Assembly (NCBI GenBank): GCA_012999515.1
Contig: JABEEB010000001.1
Coordinates: forward strand, 930,001-994,000
DNA length: 64,000 bases
Reading direction: 5' to 3'
DNA from: Salifodinibacter halophilus
GTDB taxonomy: Bacteria; Pseudomonadota; Gammaproteobacteria; Nevskiales; Salinisphaeraceae
A program made the position numbers and the translations under genes. Positions 16,787 to 25,692 of this stretch are shown here, in pieces; within the stretch, counting starts at the first letter, position 1; every line of letters starts with the position of its first letter. Below the pieces are notes generated by a model. The model made no database searches. It was not told the DNA's origin and saw only the letters and a list, made by a program, of their open reading frames with translations.

Positions 16787-17926
16787 ATGGCAATTGTCGA
16801 ACTCAAAGACATCTGCAAACAGTACGACGGCGGCGAAACCAACGCCGTTGACAACTTCAATCTCAAGACCGTCGATGGTGAATTCGTCGTACTTGTGGGG
16901 CCATCGGGCTGTGGCAAGACGACAACCATGCGCATGATTGCCGGGCTCGAAGAAATTACGTCAGGCGAACTCTGGTTCGGTGATCGCAATGTCGATGGCA
17001 TGACTGCCAAGGATCGCGACATCGCCATGGTTTTTCAGAGCTACGCGCTGTATCCGCATATGACCGTACGCGAGAACATGGCTTTCAGCTTGAAGCTGAA
17101 AAAGATGCCGAAAAACGATATCGAACGCGCCATCAACGATGCCGCCGGCATCCTTGGCATCGAGAACCTGCTCGATCGCAAGCCGAAAGCCCTCTCCGGC
17201 GGCCAGCGCCAACGAGTAGCCCTCGGACGGGCCATCGTGCGTCAGCCACAGGTCTTCCTGATGGATGAACCGCTATCCAACCTCGACGCCAAACTGCGCG
17301 TTGATATGCGCAGCGAAATCATCAAACTGCACCGCAAGCTCGGTGTTACCACCTTTTATGTGACCCACGACCAGATCGAGGCTATGACCATGGGTCAGCG
17401 CATCGTGGTCATGCGCGATGGCTACATCCAGCAGATCGACACGCCTAACGCTCTCTACGAATATCCAACCAACCTTTTTGTGGCGGGTTTTATCGGCACG
17501 CCGTCGATGAATTTCCTCGACGCCAAGGTCGGCGACTCGGGCAGCCAACTCGCCGGTGACGGATTTTCGCTGGCCGCCAACGACGGCCATGCAGCTACAC
17601 TCGCCAACTACCGCGAAGGCAAAGTTTGGGCCGGCATTCGGCCCGAGCATCTCGAACTTGCCCCCCACGACGACAGTCAGCCGACGAATTGCCTGGCCGG
17701 CACCGTGGAAGTCATCGAGCCGCTCGGGTCCGTCATGATGGTTCAAGTCAATGTTGGTGAACACACGATCACAGCACAGCTGGACAGCCACACCGAGCTT
17801 GCCATGGGCGACACCGCGAGGCTGACCTGCGCTAGCGACAAACTGCATTTATTTGACATCGACACCGAACAAGCGTTGACCGGACAAACCCGCTCGGCTA
17901 CTCGCTCCGAATCCGCATCTGCCTAA
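16787..17926 (+). CDS. polyol ABC importer ATPase, SmoK/MalK type
   Basis: A 379-residue ATPase with Walker A GPSGCGKTT at residues 38-46, signature LSGGQRQR near residue 136, Walker B VFLMDE near residue 156 and the switch His in YVTHDQIEAMTMGQR. The C-terminal TOBE region (GIRPEHLELAP near residue 284) is present. It is a paralogue of the ATPase at 10197. It powers the two permeases just upstream. The next gene, the polyol dehydrogenase, begins 23 bases later, so transport and oxidation are in one operon. Confidence 0.9.
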   Translation: MAIVELKDICKQYDGGETNAVDNFNLKTVDGEFVVLVGPSGCGKTTTMRMIAGLEEITSGELWFGDRNVDGMTAKDRDIAMVFQSYALYPHMTVRENMAFSLKLKKMPKNDIERAINDAAGILGIENLLDRKPKALSGGQRQRVALGRAIVRQPQVFLMDEPLSNLDAKLRVDMRSEIIKLHRKLGVTTFYVTHDQIEAMTMGQRIVVMRDGYIQQIDTPNALYEYPTNLFVAGFIGTPSMNFLDAKVGDSGSQLAGDGFSLAANDGHAATLANYREGKVWAGIRPEHLELAPHDDSQPTNCLAGTVEVIEPLGSVMMVQVNVGEHTITAQLDSHTELAMGDTARLTCASDKLHLFDIDTEQALTGQTRSATRSESASA

Positions 17927-17949
17927 GCAATCAATCGGCCAAAAACTAG

Positions 17950-19419
17950 ATGACTACTCTCAACACCGCTAACTTGCACGCTATCGGCGAGCGGGTCGCC
18001 GTGCCGACTTACGACCGCAGCGCACTGACGCCCGGCATCATCCATTTCGGCGTCGGCGGTTTCCATCGCGCACACCAGGCCATGTTGCTCGATCGCCTGA
18101 TGAACGACGGCGAGGCTCATGATTGGGCCATTCGCGGCGTGGGCGTATTGCCCGGCGACAAACGCATGAAGCAAATCATGGACGCCCAGGATGGGCTATA
18201 CACGCTGGTGGTCAAACACGCCAACGGTGAATACGAGCCCCGTGTGATCGGCTCGATCGTGGATTATCTGCACGCACCAGACGACCCCGAGACAGTCATT
18301 GAAGCCATGGCGGCCGAGACCACGCGCATCGTATCGCTGACCGTGACCGAAGGCGGCTACAACTTCGACCATGTCACCGGCCAATTCAATTTTGATGAAC
18401 CGGATGTCGCCTGTGACCTGGCCAGCGAGGGGCCGCCGAAAACCACATTTGGCTTGATCACCGAAGCCCTGCGCCGTCGACACGAGCGCGGCCAACCGCC
18501 GTTTACCATCCAGTCCTGCGACAACATCCAAGCCAACGGCGACACCGCCCGAGCCATGTTTACCGCGTTCGCGGGGCGCAAAGCGCCCGAGATTGGCACG
18601 TGGATGGAAACCGAAGTCCAATTTCCGAATGCCATGGTCGATCGCATCACGCCAGTGACCAGCGACAACGACATCACCGAACTCCGCGAGCGATTCGGCA
18701 TCGACGACGCCTGGCCGGTGGTCTGCGAACCCTTCATTCAATGGGTTATCGAAGACCATTTCAACCTCGGACGACCACCGTATGAACATGTCGGTGCTCA
18801 GTTCGTCGACGACGTCGAACCCTACGAGTTCATGAAACTCCGGGTGCTGAACGCCAGTCACCAGGCACTGTGCTATTTCGGTTACCTGGCCGACTACCGC
18901 TACGCCCACGAAGTGGCCAGCGACCCACTTTTCGCCGATTTTCTGCTGGCTTACATGGCACGTGAGGCCAGTCCCACACTCGCACCGGTACCGGGCGTGG
19001 ATCTCGATGCCTATCGGCATACGCTGATCGAACGCTTTGCCAACCCTGAGATCAAGGACACCCTGGCCCGGCTGTGTGCGGAAAGCTCCGATCGCATCCC
19101 CAAGTGGCTGTTACCAGTCATCCGCGATCAACTTCGATCCGGCGGTGAGATGGAACGCGCCGCGGCCGTGGTCGCGAGCTGGGCGCGTTACGCTGAGGGT
19201 ATCGACGAAGCCGGCCACCCCATCGAAATCGTCGATCGTCTGGCCGATGAACTCACCACGATCGCCGCCGATAATCGACGCAATGCCACAGCATTTGTCG
19301 AAAACCGTCCTTTATTTGGTGATCTGGTCGACAACAAGCGTTTCACTGATGCCTACTGCTGGGCACTTACCAGCTTGCACGAACGCGGCGCACGCGAAAC
19401 ACTGCGCGCATTGATCTAA
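17950..19419 (+). CDS. long-chain polyol dehydrogenase (mannitol 2- or D-arabinitol 4-dehydrogenase)
   Basis: A 489-residue member of the polyol-specific long-chain dehydrogenase family. It has the dinucleotide region GIIHFGVGGFHRAHQA near residue 29, and the catalytic triad appears as KLRVLNASHQAL with Lys296, Asn301 and His304. Family members oxidise D-mannitol to D-fructose or D-arabinitol to D-xylulose with NAD. Here the next gene is xylulokinase and no fructokinase is linked, which leans toward D-arabinitol, although enzymes of this family often accept both. It is cytoplasmic and has no clear ribosome-binding site. Confidence 0.88.
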   Translation: MTTLNTANLHAIGERVAVPTYDRSALTPGIIHFGVGGFHRAHQAMLLDRLMNDGEAHDWAIRGVGVLPGDKRMKQIMDAQDGLYTLVVKHANGEYEPRVIGSIVDYLHAPDDPETVIEAMAAETTRIVSLTVTEGGYNFDHVTGQFNFDEPDVACDLASEGPPKTTFGLITEALRRRHERGQPPFTIQSCDNIQANGDTARAMFTAFAGRKAPEIGTWMETEVQFPNAMVDRITPVTSDNDITELRERFGIDDAWPVVCEPFIQWVIEDHFNLGRPPYEHVGAQFVDDVEPYEFMKLRVLNASHQALCYFGYLADYRYAHEVASDPLFADFLLAYMAREASPTLAPVPGVDLDAYRHTLIERFANPEIKDTLARLCAESSDRIPKWLLPVIRDQLRSGGEMERAAAVVASWARYAEGIDEAGHPIEIVDRLADELTTIAADNRRNATAFVENRPLFGDLVDNKRFTDAYCWALTSLHERGARETLRALI

Positions 19420-19443
19420 CCACCGCGGTCACACCGAAACCCG

Positions 19444-20964
19444 ATGTACGTAGGAATTGATTGCGGTACGCAATCCACGAAAGTAGTCCTGATCGACGCC
19501 GACAACCTCGCGGTCGTCGGCGAGGCATCCGCACCACATACGCTGCAAAGCGGTGACAACGGCCGACGTGAGCAATCTGCCGATGAGTGGATCGCCGCCT
19601 TCGAGACCGCATTCACCGAAGCCGTCACCAACGCCGGCATCGACCGACGCGCCATCGAAGCCATCGGCGTGTCCGGCCAACAGCACAGTCTTGTCGCCGT
19701 CGATCACGACAATCGGCCAGTCCACCCCGCCAAGCTCTGGTGCGACACCGAAACCGCACCGGAAAACGCTGAAATCGTCGACGCACTTGGGGGGACCAGC
19801 GGCTGTCTCGATCAATTGGGCGTCGTACCACAACCGGGTTTCACGATTTCGAAAATCGCCTGGCTGCGGCGTTATCGGCCCGAAGCCTATCGCCGCATCG
19901 ATGCACTACTGCTCCCACATGACTACATCAATTGCTACCTGACTGGCGAGCGAACGAGCGAAGACGGCGATGCCTCGGGCACCGGCTACTTCGACACCCG
20001 CACACGCCAATGGGCGCCAGATGTACTACGTGTGGCCGCACCAGAACTCGATCCGGCGCGCGTACTGCCACGCCTCGTCGCACCCGATGAACCAGCAGGC
20101 ACGGTGCGCTACGACGTCGCGGAACGGCTCGGCCTCGGCACCGACGTCACGGTCGCCGCCGGCGGCGGCGACAACATGATGGCAGCGATCGGCACCGGCA
20201 ATATCGAGGCGGGCACCGTCACCCTCAGCCTCGGAAGCTCGGGTACGATCTTCGCACATAGCGACGCACCGGCGATTGCCGACAACGCTGGAATCGCCAA
20301 CTTCTGCACCAGCCACGGCGGCTGGCTACCGCTTGCCTGCACGATGAACGTCACGGCCGCCACACAACTGGTCGCTACGGCGTTCAATATGGCCACGGAC
20401 GATTTCAGCGCCGCGATAGCGTCCGCGCCGATCGGCGCGGACGGCGTTATCGCCCTGCCTTTTTTCAACGGCGAGCGCGTGCCCCCGCTACCGTCAGCGA
20501 CCGGCAATTTCGACGGCCTGACCCCGCACAACTTCAACCAAGCCAATCTCTGCCGCGCTACCGTCGAAGGTGCAACCTGCGGGCTCGTCTACGGCCTGGA
20601 TCATATGGCCAGCCTCGGCGTACAACCCGATGAACTTCGGCTCGTCGGTGGCGGCGCCCGCAACGCGGTATGGCGCCAGATCGTGGCCGATATCACCAAT
20701 CGGCCGGTGGTCGCACCTGTTGTCGGCGAAGCCGCCGCACTCGGCGGCGCCATCCAGGCCGCCTGGTGCCACCAGCGCCAACGCGGTGAAGCCGTGACGA
20801 TGAAAGCTCTCGCCGATCAAGCGGTCAGACTCGACGACCAGCTCGCCTGTACACCGATCGAGTCGAATGTCGTGGCCTACCGCGCCATTTACCAACACTA
20901 TCTCGACACGTTGACACACCGCTATCCCGACGTGCCACGCCCGACGGTGGACACCACACGCTAA
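19444..20964 (+). CDS. xylB: xylulokinase (FGGY family)
   Basis: A 506-residue FGGY carbohydrate kinase. The phosphate-binding start is YVGIDCGTQSTKVVLID at residue 2. The sugar-binding GVSGQQHSLVAVD near residue 75 and KLWCDTET near residue 98 are typical of xylulokinases, and a second ATP motif is LSLGSSGTIFAHSD near residue 261. The product phosphorylates D-xylulose to xylulose 5-phosphate. It follows the polyol dehydrogenase by 24 bases and precedes transaldolase, giving a route from a pentitol to the pentose-phosphate pathway. Confidence 0.88.
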   Translation: MYVGIDCGTQSTKVVLIDADNLAVVGEASAPHTLQSGDNGRREQSADEWIAAFETAFTEAVTNAGIDRRAIEAIGVSGQQHSLVAVDHDNRPVHPAKLWCDTETAPENAEIVDALGGTSGCLDQLGVVPQPGFTISKIAWLRRYRPEAYRRIDALLLPHDYINCYLTGERTSEDGDASGTGYFDTRTRQWAPDVLRVAAPELDPARVLPRLVAPDEPAGTVRYDVAERLGLGTDVTVAAGGGDNMMAAIGTGNIEAGTVTLSLGSSGTIFAHSDAPAIADNAGIANFCTSHGGWLPLACTMNVTAATQLVATAFNMATDDFSAAIASAPIGADGVIALPFFNGERVPPLPSATGNFDGLTPHNFNQANLCRATVEGATCGLVYGLDHMASLGVQPDELRLVGGGARNAVWRQIVADITNRPVVAPVVGEAAALGGAIQAAWCHQRQRGEAVTMKALADQAVRLDDQLACTPIESNVVAYRAIYQHYLDTLTHRYPDVPRPTVDTTR

Positions 20965-21001
20965 TAGGCGCCCCGCCCAAGACCGGCCACCAGAACTTTG
21001 A

Positions 21002-21012
21002 ACATATGTGAT
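21002..21012. promoter_or_regulatory. candidate SorC-regulator site before the transaldolase gene
   Basis: The minus strand of this site reads ATCACATATGT, fitting the ATNACATRTGT motif also seen at 13483 and 25017. The same 135-base gap holds an inverted pair, GAACAAT (21033-21039) and ATTGTTC (21063-21069), with centres 30 bases apart. The gap is much more A+T-rich than the genes beside it, which suggests an internal promoter for the transaldolase-SDR pair. Confidence 0.35.
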
Positions 21013-21099
21013 AAATTTGGAAAAAATGTTAAGAACAATGTAACTAGTAACATCGACGCTATATTGTTCGAAACACTTGTCTCTACGAGGTGATCTGCC

Positions 21100-22074
21100 G
21101 TGCCTACCCGACTCGACGCTCTTAAGGAACTCTCCACCGTAGTTGCGGATACTGGCGACCTGGACGCTATCCGCACCTATCAACCAGTCGATTCGACGAC
21201 CAACCCGTCGCTGCTTTTAAAAGCCTTCGACTTGCCAGGCTATCAAGACCTAATCGACCAGACGCTGGCCAACGCCGGCGAGTACAGCCGGCGCGACGGC
21301 GAAAGCGAAGCCGAGCACGCCGTCGATTGCCTGTCCGTCGCGGTCGGCAGCGGCATTGCGCAGGCGATTCCCGGCCGCGTCTCCACGGAAGTCGCCGCGC
21401 GGCTATCTTTCGATGAGGCCGCTAGTATTGCCAAGGCCCGCAAACTAGTCGATCTCTACGCGCAGCGCGGCATCAACCGCGACCGGATCCTAATCAAACT
21501 GGCTGCGACCTGGGCCGGTATCCGCGCCGCCGAGACACTCGAAGCCGAAGGCATCAACTGCAACCTCACACTCTTGTTCTCCGAAGCCCAGGCACGGGCC
21601 TGCTTCGAAGCCGGCGTTTTTCTGATCTCGCCGTTCGTCGGGCGCGTAACCGACTGGTACAAGCAGGCACGCGGCGTTGACGGCTTCGATCCCGACGACG
21701 ACCCCGGCGTGGCTTTCGTACGCAACGTGGTGGACGACCGCAACCGTTATGGCTACAACACGGTCGTTATGGGTGCCAGCTTCCGAAACTCCGACCAAAT
21801 TGTGGCGCTAGCCGGCTGCGACCGCCTGACCATCTCCCCGGCACTGCTCGATGAACTCGCCTCCGACGACGGCAGACTCACCGCACAGTTCGCCGCCGCC
21901 GGCAGTCCCGAGCCCAAACCAACACCACTCGACGAGGCCGGCTTCCGCTGGCAGCACAACCAGGATCCGATGGCGATCGATAAACTGGCTGAAGGCATCC
22001 GTAAATTCGATGCTGATCAAGCCGAGCTCGAACGTCGTATCGAGCAACGCTCGACGCCAGCGGTCGCAGGCTGA
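21100..22074 (+). CDS. tal: transaldolase (TalB type)
   Basis: A 324-residue transaldolase. The Schiff-base lysine is Lys133 in RILIKLAATW. Other conserved parts are TTNPSLLLKAF near residue 30, CNLTLLFSEAQARACFEAG near residue 155 and ISPFVGRVTDWYKQ. It moves a dihydroxyacetone unit from sedoheptulose 7-phosphate to glyceraldehyde 3-phosphate in the non-oxidative pentose-phosphate pathway. The start is GTG with ACGAGGTGA upstream. Its presence inside a polyol operon is consistent with entry of carbon as xylulose 5-phosphate. Confidence 0.93.
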   Translation: MPTRLDALKELSTVVADTGDLDAIRTYQPVDSTTNPSLLLKAFDLPGYQDLIDQTLANAGEYSRRDGESEAEHAVDCLSVAVGSGIAQAIPGRVSTEVAARLSFDEAASIAKARKLVDLYAQRGINRDRILIKLAATWAGIRAAETLEAEGINCNLTLLFSEAQARACFEAGVFLISPFVGRVTDWYKQARGVDGFDPDDDPGVAFVRNVVDDRNRYGYNTVVMGASFRNSDQIVALAGCDRLTISPALLDELASDDGRLTAQFAAAGSPEPKPTPLDEAGFRWQHNQDPMAIDKLAEGIRKFDADQAELERRIEQRSTPAVAG

Positions 22075-22087
22075 AAGAGAGATTCGA

Positions 22088-22855
22088 ATGAGCGTCATCA
22101 ACCAGTTCGACCTGACCGGTAAAACGGCCATTGTCACCGGCGGCAACGGCGGCATCGGCGAAGCATTGGCACACGCGCTGGCCGAAGCCGGTGCGGCGGT
22201 GGCGATTGCGGCCCGGCGACTCGACAAGGCACAGGCGGTAGCCGACGCCATCGAACATGCCGGTGGCCGCGCGGCCGGCTTTCAGGCCGATATCAGCGAT
22301 CCCGATACACCGGATGGCCTGCTCGATGCGGTCGAGCAATCGCTGGGCCCCGTGGATATCCTCGTCAATAACGCTGGCGTGTGTTTTCACGGCGCGGCGC
22401 TGGACGTCACCCCGGACAAGTGGCGCGAAGTCTTCGACGTCAACGTGCACGGGCTATGGTATTGCGCCCAGGCCACCGGACGTCGGATGGCGGATCGCGG
22501 CAAAGGGGCCATCATCAACATCGGCTCGATCTCGGCGCTGATCGTTAACCGGCCCCAGATGCAGCCGGCTTACAACGCCTCCAAGGCAGCCGTGCATCAA
22601 CTGACCAAATCGCTAGCTGCCGAATGGGCGCCGTACGGCATCCGGGTCAACGCCTTGGCACCGGGCTACGTGCGCACCGAGATGGCCGAAGTCGACCACC
22701 CCGATTTCAAACCGCGCTGGATCGACGATGCACCGATGCAACGGGCTGCAACCCCGGAAGAACTCGGGCCCACTATTGTCTATCTGGCCAGCGATGCCTC
22801 GAGTTTCATGACCGGCACCGAACTGGTCTTCGACGGTGGCTACACACTCTGGTAA
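22088..22855 (+). CDS. SDR-family polyol dehydrogenase/ketose reductase
   Basis: A 255-residue SDR with TGGNGGIG at residues 17-24, NNAG near residue 95 and catalytic Tyr162 and Lys166 in YNASK. It resembles SDRs acting on sugar alcohols, such as D-arabinitol 2-dehydrogenase or sorbose/xylulose reductases. The start at 22088 follows an AAAGAGAG ribosome-binding site; an open frame to 21851 only overlaps transaldolase. The gene follows tal by 13 bases and ends the operon, its stop overlapping the convergent tsaD end by 16 bases. It could oxidise a second polyol to a substrate for xylulokinase. Confidence 0.85.
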   Translation: MSVINQFDLTGKTAIVTGGNGGIGEALAHALAEAGAAVAIAARRLDKAQAVADAIEHAGGRAAGFQADISDPDTPDGLLDAVEQSLGPVDILVNNAGVCFHGAALDVTPDKWREVFDVNVHGLWYCAQATGRRMADRGKGAIINIGSISALIVNRPQMQPAYNASKAAVHQLTKSLAAEWAPYGIRVNALAPGYVRTEMAEVDHPDFKPRWIDDAPMQRAATPEELGPTIVYLASDASSFMTGTELVFDGGYTLW

Positions 22856-23856
22856 ACCGGCGGCGCTAGATCGGTCAACGGCCAGCGCGCCAAGGCATCG
22901 ATTACGCCGTTGCCTTGGCGCATTTCGCGACGTCGACGATAACCAGCATAAGCAATCATAGCTGCGTTATCGGTACAAAATGCCGGGCGCGGATAGAAAA
23001 CCTCGAAGCCGTCGGCAGTTGCACAGTCGCCAAGTGAGCGACGCAAATGCCGATTGGCGCCAACGCCGCCCGCTACGACCAACCGCGTCGCACTACTAGC
23101 TGCCAACGCCCGCCGGCATTTAACCGTCAAAGTCTCAACCACGGCGGCCTGAAAGCTGGCCGCAATATCGTCGCGGGCTTTGCCGGACGGCGTATCGCCA
23201 GCCGCGAGTTTGACCGCCGTTTTCAAGCCGGAAAATGAAAAATCCAGCCCTGGTTTCCGGGTCATCGGCCGTGGAAAATCATAGGCCGTCGGATCGCCAC
23301 GGGCGGCGGCTTCAGAAACCGCCGGGCCACCCGGATACCCCAACCCCAGCAATTTGGCTGTCTTGTCAAAGGCCTCGCCCACCGCGTCGTCGACGCTACG
23401 GCCCAACAGTTGATACTCGCCGACGCCGGCTACATACACCAGTAGCGTATGGCCGCCCGAGACAAGCAGGGCGACGTAGGGAAATGCCGGTGCACCATCT
23501 TCCAGCAGCGGTGACAACAGATGGCCTTCCATGTGATGAACACCGAGTATCGGCAATCCATGGCTCTCGCCTAAGCCCACCGCGATCGAGGCGCCGACCA
23601 GCAGTGCACCGACCAGCCCCGGCCCACGTGTGTAGGCGATACCGGTAAGCGGCGGATCATCAGCCTCGCCGCGCACACGTTCGATCAAGGGGGTCAGTTT
23701 TCGAGCGTGATCGCGGGAGGCCAGCTCGGGCACGACACCGCCGTAATCAGCGTGCACGGCGACCTGGCTGTGCACCGCATGTGCCACGAGGCCGCGCGTG
23801 TCGTCGAACAATGCCGCGGCACTTTCGTCGCAGGAGCTTTCAATACCGAGGATCAA
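22840..23856 (-). CDS. tsaD: tRNA t6A37 threonylcarbamoyltransferase TsaD
   Basis: A 338-residue TsaD/Kae1 protein. [18 protein letters not shown] opens the ASKHA fold; the metal-binding HMEGH motif is in [15 protein letters not shown] near residue 106, [14 protein letters not shown] near residue 130 and [13 protein letters not shown] near residue 270. It transfers the threonylcarbamoyl group to A37 of ANN-decoding tRNAs with TsaB and TsaE. The only in-frame start at the conserved N-terminus is TTG at 23856, with no clear ribosome-binding site. tsaD commonly lies divergent to rpsU in this class; here a regulator gene stands between. Confidence 0.95.
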   Translation of the reverse strand: MILGIESSCDESAAALFDDTRGLVAHAVHSQVAVHADYGGVVPELASRDHARKLTPLIERVRGEADDPPLTGIAYTRGPGLVGALLVGASIAVGLGESHGLPILGVHHMEGHLLSPLLEDGAPAFPYVALLVSGGHTLLVYVAGVGEYQLLGRSVDDAVGEAFDKTAKLLGLGYPGGPAVSEAAARGDPTAYDFPRPMTRKPGLDFSFSGLKTAVKLAAGDTPSGKARDDIAASFQAAVVETLTVKCRRALAASSATRLVVAGGVGANRHLRRSLGDCATADGFEVFYPRPAFCTDNAAMIAYAGYRRRREMRQGNGVIDALARWPLTDLAPPVYQSV

Positions 23857-23904
23857 GATGAGGTCATGGCTTGAGTCAGGTGGGTAGAGGTACGCGCAAA
23901 CGTT

Positions 23905-24879
23905 TTATGCGTAATCCTGGGTTAGCTTCTCGGCGCCGGCTTCATCCGTGACCAGAACATCGATATAGCCACCAACCAATGCAGCCCGAGTCACTGTGGC
24001 CTTGGAGGTGCCCCCCGCCACCAGGACCACATTGCCAGCGGCGGCAAGATCATCCGGCTTCAAAGCCACGGTGCGCTTGTTGAGCTCGTGATCCACCAAG
24101 TTGCCATCGGCATCGATGAAGTGGCCAAGCACATCCCCCACCGCACCCGCGTCCTTGAGCGTGCCTACGTTTTTTTCGGTCAACGCGTATTTGACGACCA
24201 GTGATTCGTCGAGATCGCCGGCCGTCAAAACGGCAACATCGGCACCCCGGGCCTTGTCGAGCGTGTAGCGGGTTGTCTCATGCGCCAGAAACAGATCGCG
24301 TTCTTCACGGCTGCTCGCGTAGATGGGGGCGGCCAGATAATGACACTCGGCTCCTAATCGTTCGGCGAACCCATAGGTGATCTCGAATGTATTCAGGCGC
24401 GGACAATGGGCCAGACCGCCAAGCATCGAGACGACAGAAAGCGCGTGATCCGTGCGCGCCCGCATGGCCCGCCAAGTATTGACTAATGTCCGCCCCCAGC
24501 CAAGTGCGACGGTGTTGCCAGGCGCTATCACCTCGTTAAGATAATTGCCCGCACCAACGCCAATTGCCTCCCGCAGGCGCTGTTCATCCTCGGGCGTCGG
24601 CACCACTACAGCGCCACGCAGCCCATAGCGCTCGGCCAACGTCTGCTCCAGTGCCACACAGTTAGACAGGTTGCTGTTGATGCTGACCTGTACCACACCG
24701 GATTCCCGGCACGCGGCCAGCAACCTATTGATCCGCACACGGCTGGTGCCCAGCCGATCGGCAATCTGTTGCTGGGTCAGATTACCGACGTAGTAATACC
24801 AGGCGACCCGTGTCTCGGTCTGCAAATTGGGATCCACTGGCCACGTGGGTTCTGCACTGACTTGTGACTCGTTAGTCAT
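23905..24879 (-). CDS. SorC/DeoR-type sugar-responsive transcriptional regulator
   Basis: A 324-residue SorC-family regulator. An N-terminal helix-turn-helix (YYVGNLTQQQIADRLGTSRV and on to RINRLLAACRESGVV) covers about residues 28-62. The rest is the sugar-phosphate-binding domain, with GNTVALGWGRTLVNTW near residue 120 and a C-terminal VLVAGGTSKATVTRAAL block. These regulators respond to phosphorylated sugars or polyols. Its place beside the polyol operon and the motif at 25017-25027, about 140 bases upstream of its own start and recurring before the operon, suggest control of that operon and of itself. The ligand is unknown. Confidence 0.88.
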   Translation of the reverse strand: MTNESQVSAEPTWPVDPNLQTETRVAWYYYVGNLTQQQIADRLGTSRVRINRLLAACRESGVVQVSINSNLSNCVALEQTLAERYGLRGAVVVPTPEDEQRLREAIGVGAGNYLNEVIAPGNTVALGWGRTLVNTWRAMRARTDHALSVVSMLGGLAHCPRLNTFEITYGFAERLGAECHYLAAPIYASSREERDLFLAHETTRYTLDKARGADVAVLTAGDLDESLVVKYALTEKNVGTLKDAGAVGDVLGHFIDADGNLVDHELNKRTVALKPDDLAAAGNVVLVAGGTSKATVTRAALVGGYIDVLVTDEAGAEKLTQDYA

Positions 24880-25342
24880 GCCCGGTCCCTGCCGATTTTG
24901 GCATCATTGCCTAGCTCGGATTCGCCCACACCGGCGCCGACGCGTCGATTACGCTCAGCCGCGGGTCGCACGATCCGTAACTGCATCGCCACACACTGCG
25001 ATCGAAACATAAAACTACACATGTAATGTGATGGTAACTGATGATATGACTGATGCGACAAACGCTAAATACCGCATCCAACCCAGCAACGCCTGGCTCC
25101 ATCAGTGACATGGCCTTATGCGCTAGACGGTGGCCGGCGGCCACCTGCAGCATGATGGAGTCGACTGGCGCGCTCCGATAGCACACTATGGCCATGGCGT
25201 ACCGCACGCAACCGCCACCATGAGCGGCCTTCCGCCCTTGGGCTCGGCATTCGAACACGCGTCACCGCCTCGCTGTCGATAGTGTAAAAAGCCCCTCGTT
25301 ACCGGCATGGGCGTATCGGAGCTAGATAGACACCGAATCGCT
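24880..25342. other. divergent intergenic region between the regulator and rpsU
   Basis: This stretch holds no convincing gene. Its left part should contain the minus-strand promoter of the SorC-type regulator and includes an A+T-rich block at about 25005-25040 with the candidate operator. The right part leads to the rpsU promoter. Short open frames here have no family resemblance or ribosome-binding site. Confidence 0.6.
25017..25027. promoter_or_regulatory. candidate SorC-regulator autoregulatory site
   Basis: The minus strand reads ATTACATGTGT. Compared with the site at 13483, 13 of 16 positions agree once flanks are included (ATNACATGTGTANTT). It lies in the only A+T-rich part of the gap upstream of the regulator gene, as expected for an autoregulated promoter. 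Confidence 0.35.
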
Positions 25343-25371
25343 TTGCCGTGTTCCGATCATAGGCGTATACT
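25343..25371 (+). promoter_or_regulatory. sigma-70 promoter of the rpsU-rpoD block
   Basis: TTGCCG (25343-25348) and TATACT (25366-25371) are separated by exactly 17 bases, and each matches the consensus at four or five of six positions. The start of transcription would be near 25378, about 60 bases before rpsU. Confidence 0.6.
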
Positions 25372-25437
25372 ATTCGATTACCTCAGTGCTGCGTTTTATA
25401 CGCTGCGCCCAACGAATTCAAGCCAACGGGATACTGA

Positions 25438-25653
25438 ATGCCGAGCGTACGAGTCAAGGATAACGAACCCTTCGAAGTCGCACTGCGACGTTTCAAGCGC
25501 AGTTGTGAAAAAGCTGGCGTGGTCACGGAAGTCCGGCGCCGCGAGTACTACGAAAAGCCCTGCGATATCCGCAAGCGTAAACACGCGGCGGCGGTCAAGC
25601 GCCACGCCAAGAAGGTGCAGCGCGAAAATCAACGCTTCAGTCGCCCCTACTGA
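25438..25653 (+). CDS. rpsU: 30S ribosomal protein bS21
   Basis: A 71-residue, very basic protein with the bS21 pattern: [20 protein letters not shown], then [19 protein letters not shown] and a C-terminal RFSRPY. It binds the 30S subunit near the anti-Shine-Dalgarno region and assists initiation. It is the first gene of the classical macromolecular-synthesis block followed by yqeY, dnaG and rpoD. Length and start match the family. Confidence 0.97.
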   Translation: MPSVRVKDNEPFEVALRRFKRSCEKAGVVTEVRRREYYEKPCDIRKRKHAAAVKRHAKKVQRENQRFSRPY

Positions 25654-25692
25654 CTCGAACTCGGCTAAACACAACTCGGCGTCACAATCCGC

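Noticed and set aside
18196-19020. A 274-codon frame antisense to the polyol dehydrogenase gene, and similar long antisense frames across 28985-29950 and 17273-17848
   Set aside because: They lie fully inside well-supported genes and reflect G+C-rich codon bias on the opposite strand. Their translations show no motifs.
21851-22087. N-terminal extension of the SDR that follows transaldolase
   Set aside because: It lies entirely within the transaldolase gene in another frame, and a good ribosome-binding site precedes the ATG at 22088.
6645-22855. A single mobile element covering both polyol importers
   Set aside because: No integrase, transposase, insertion-sequence ends or flanking direct repeats are visible, and most of the region has the same composition as the core genes.
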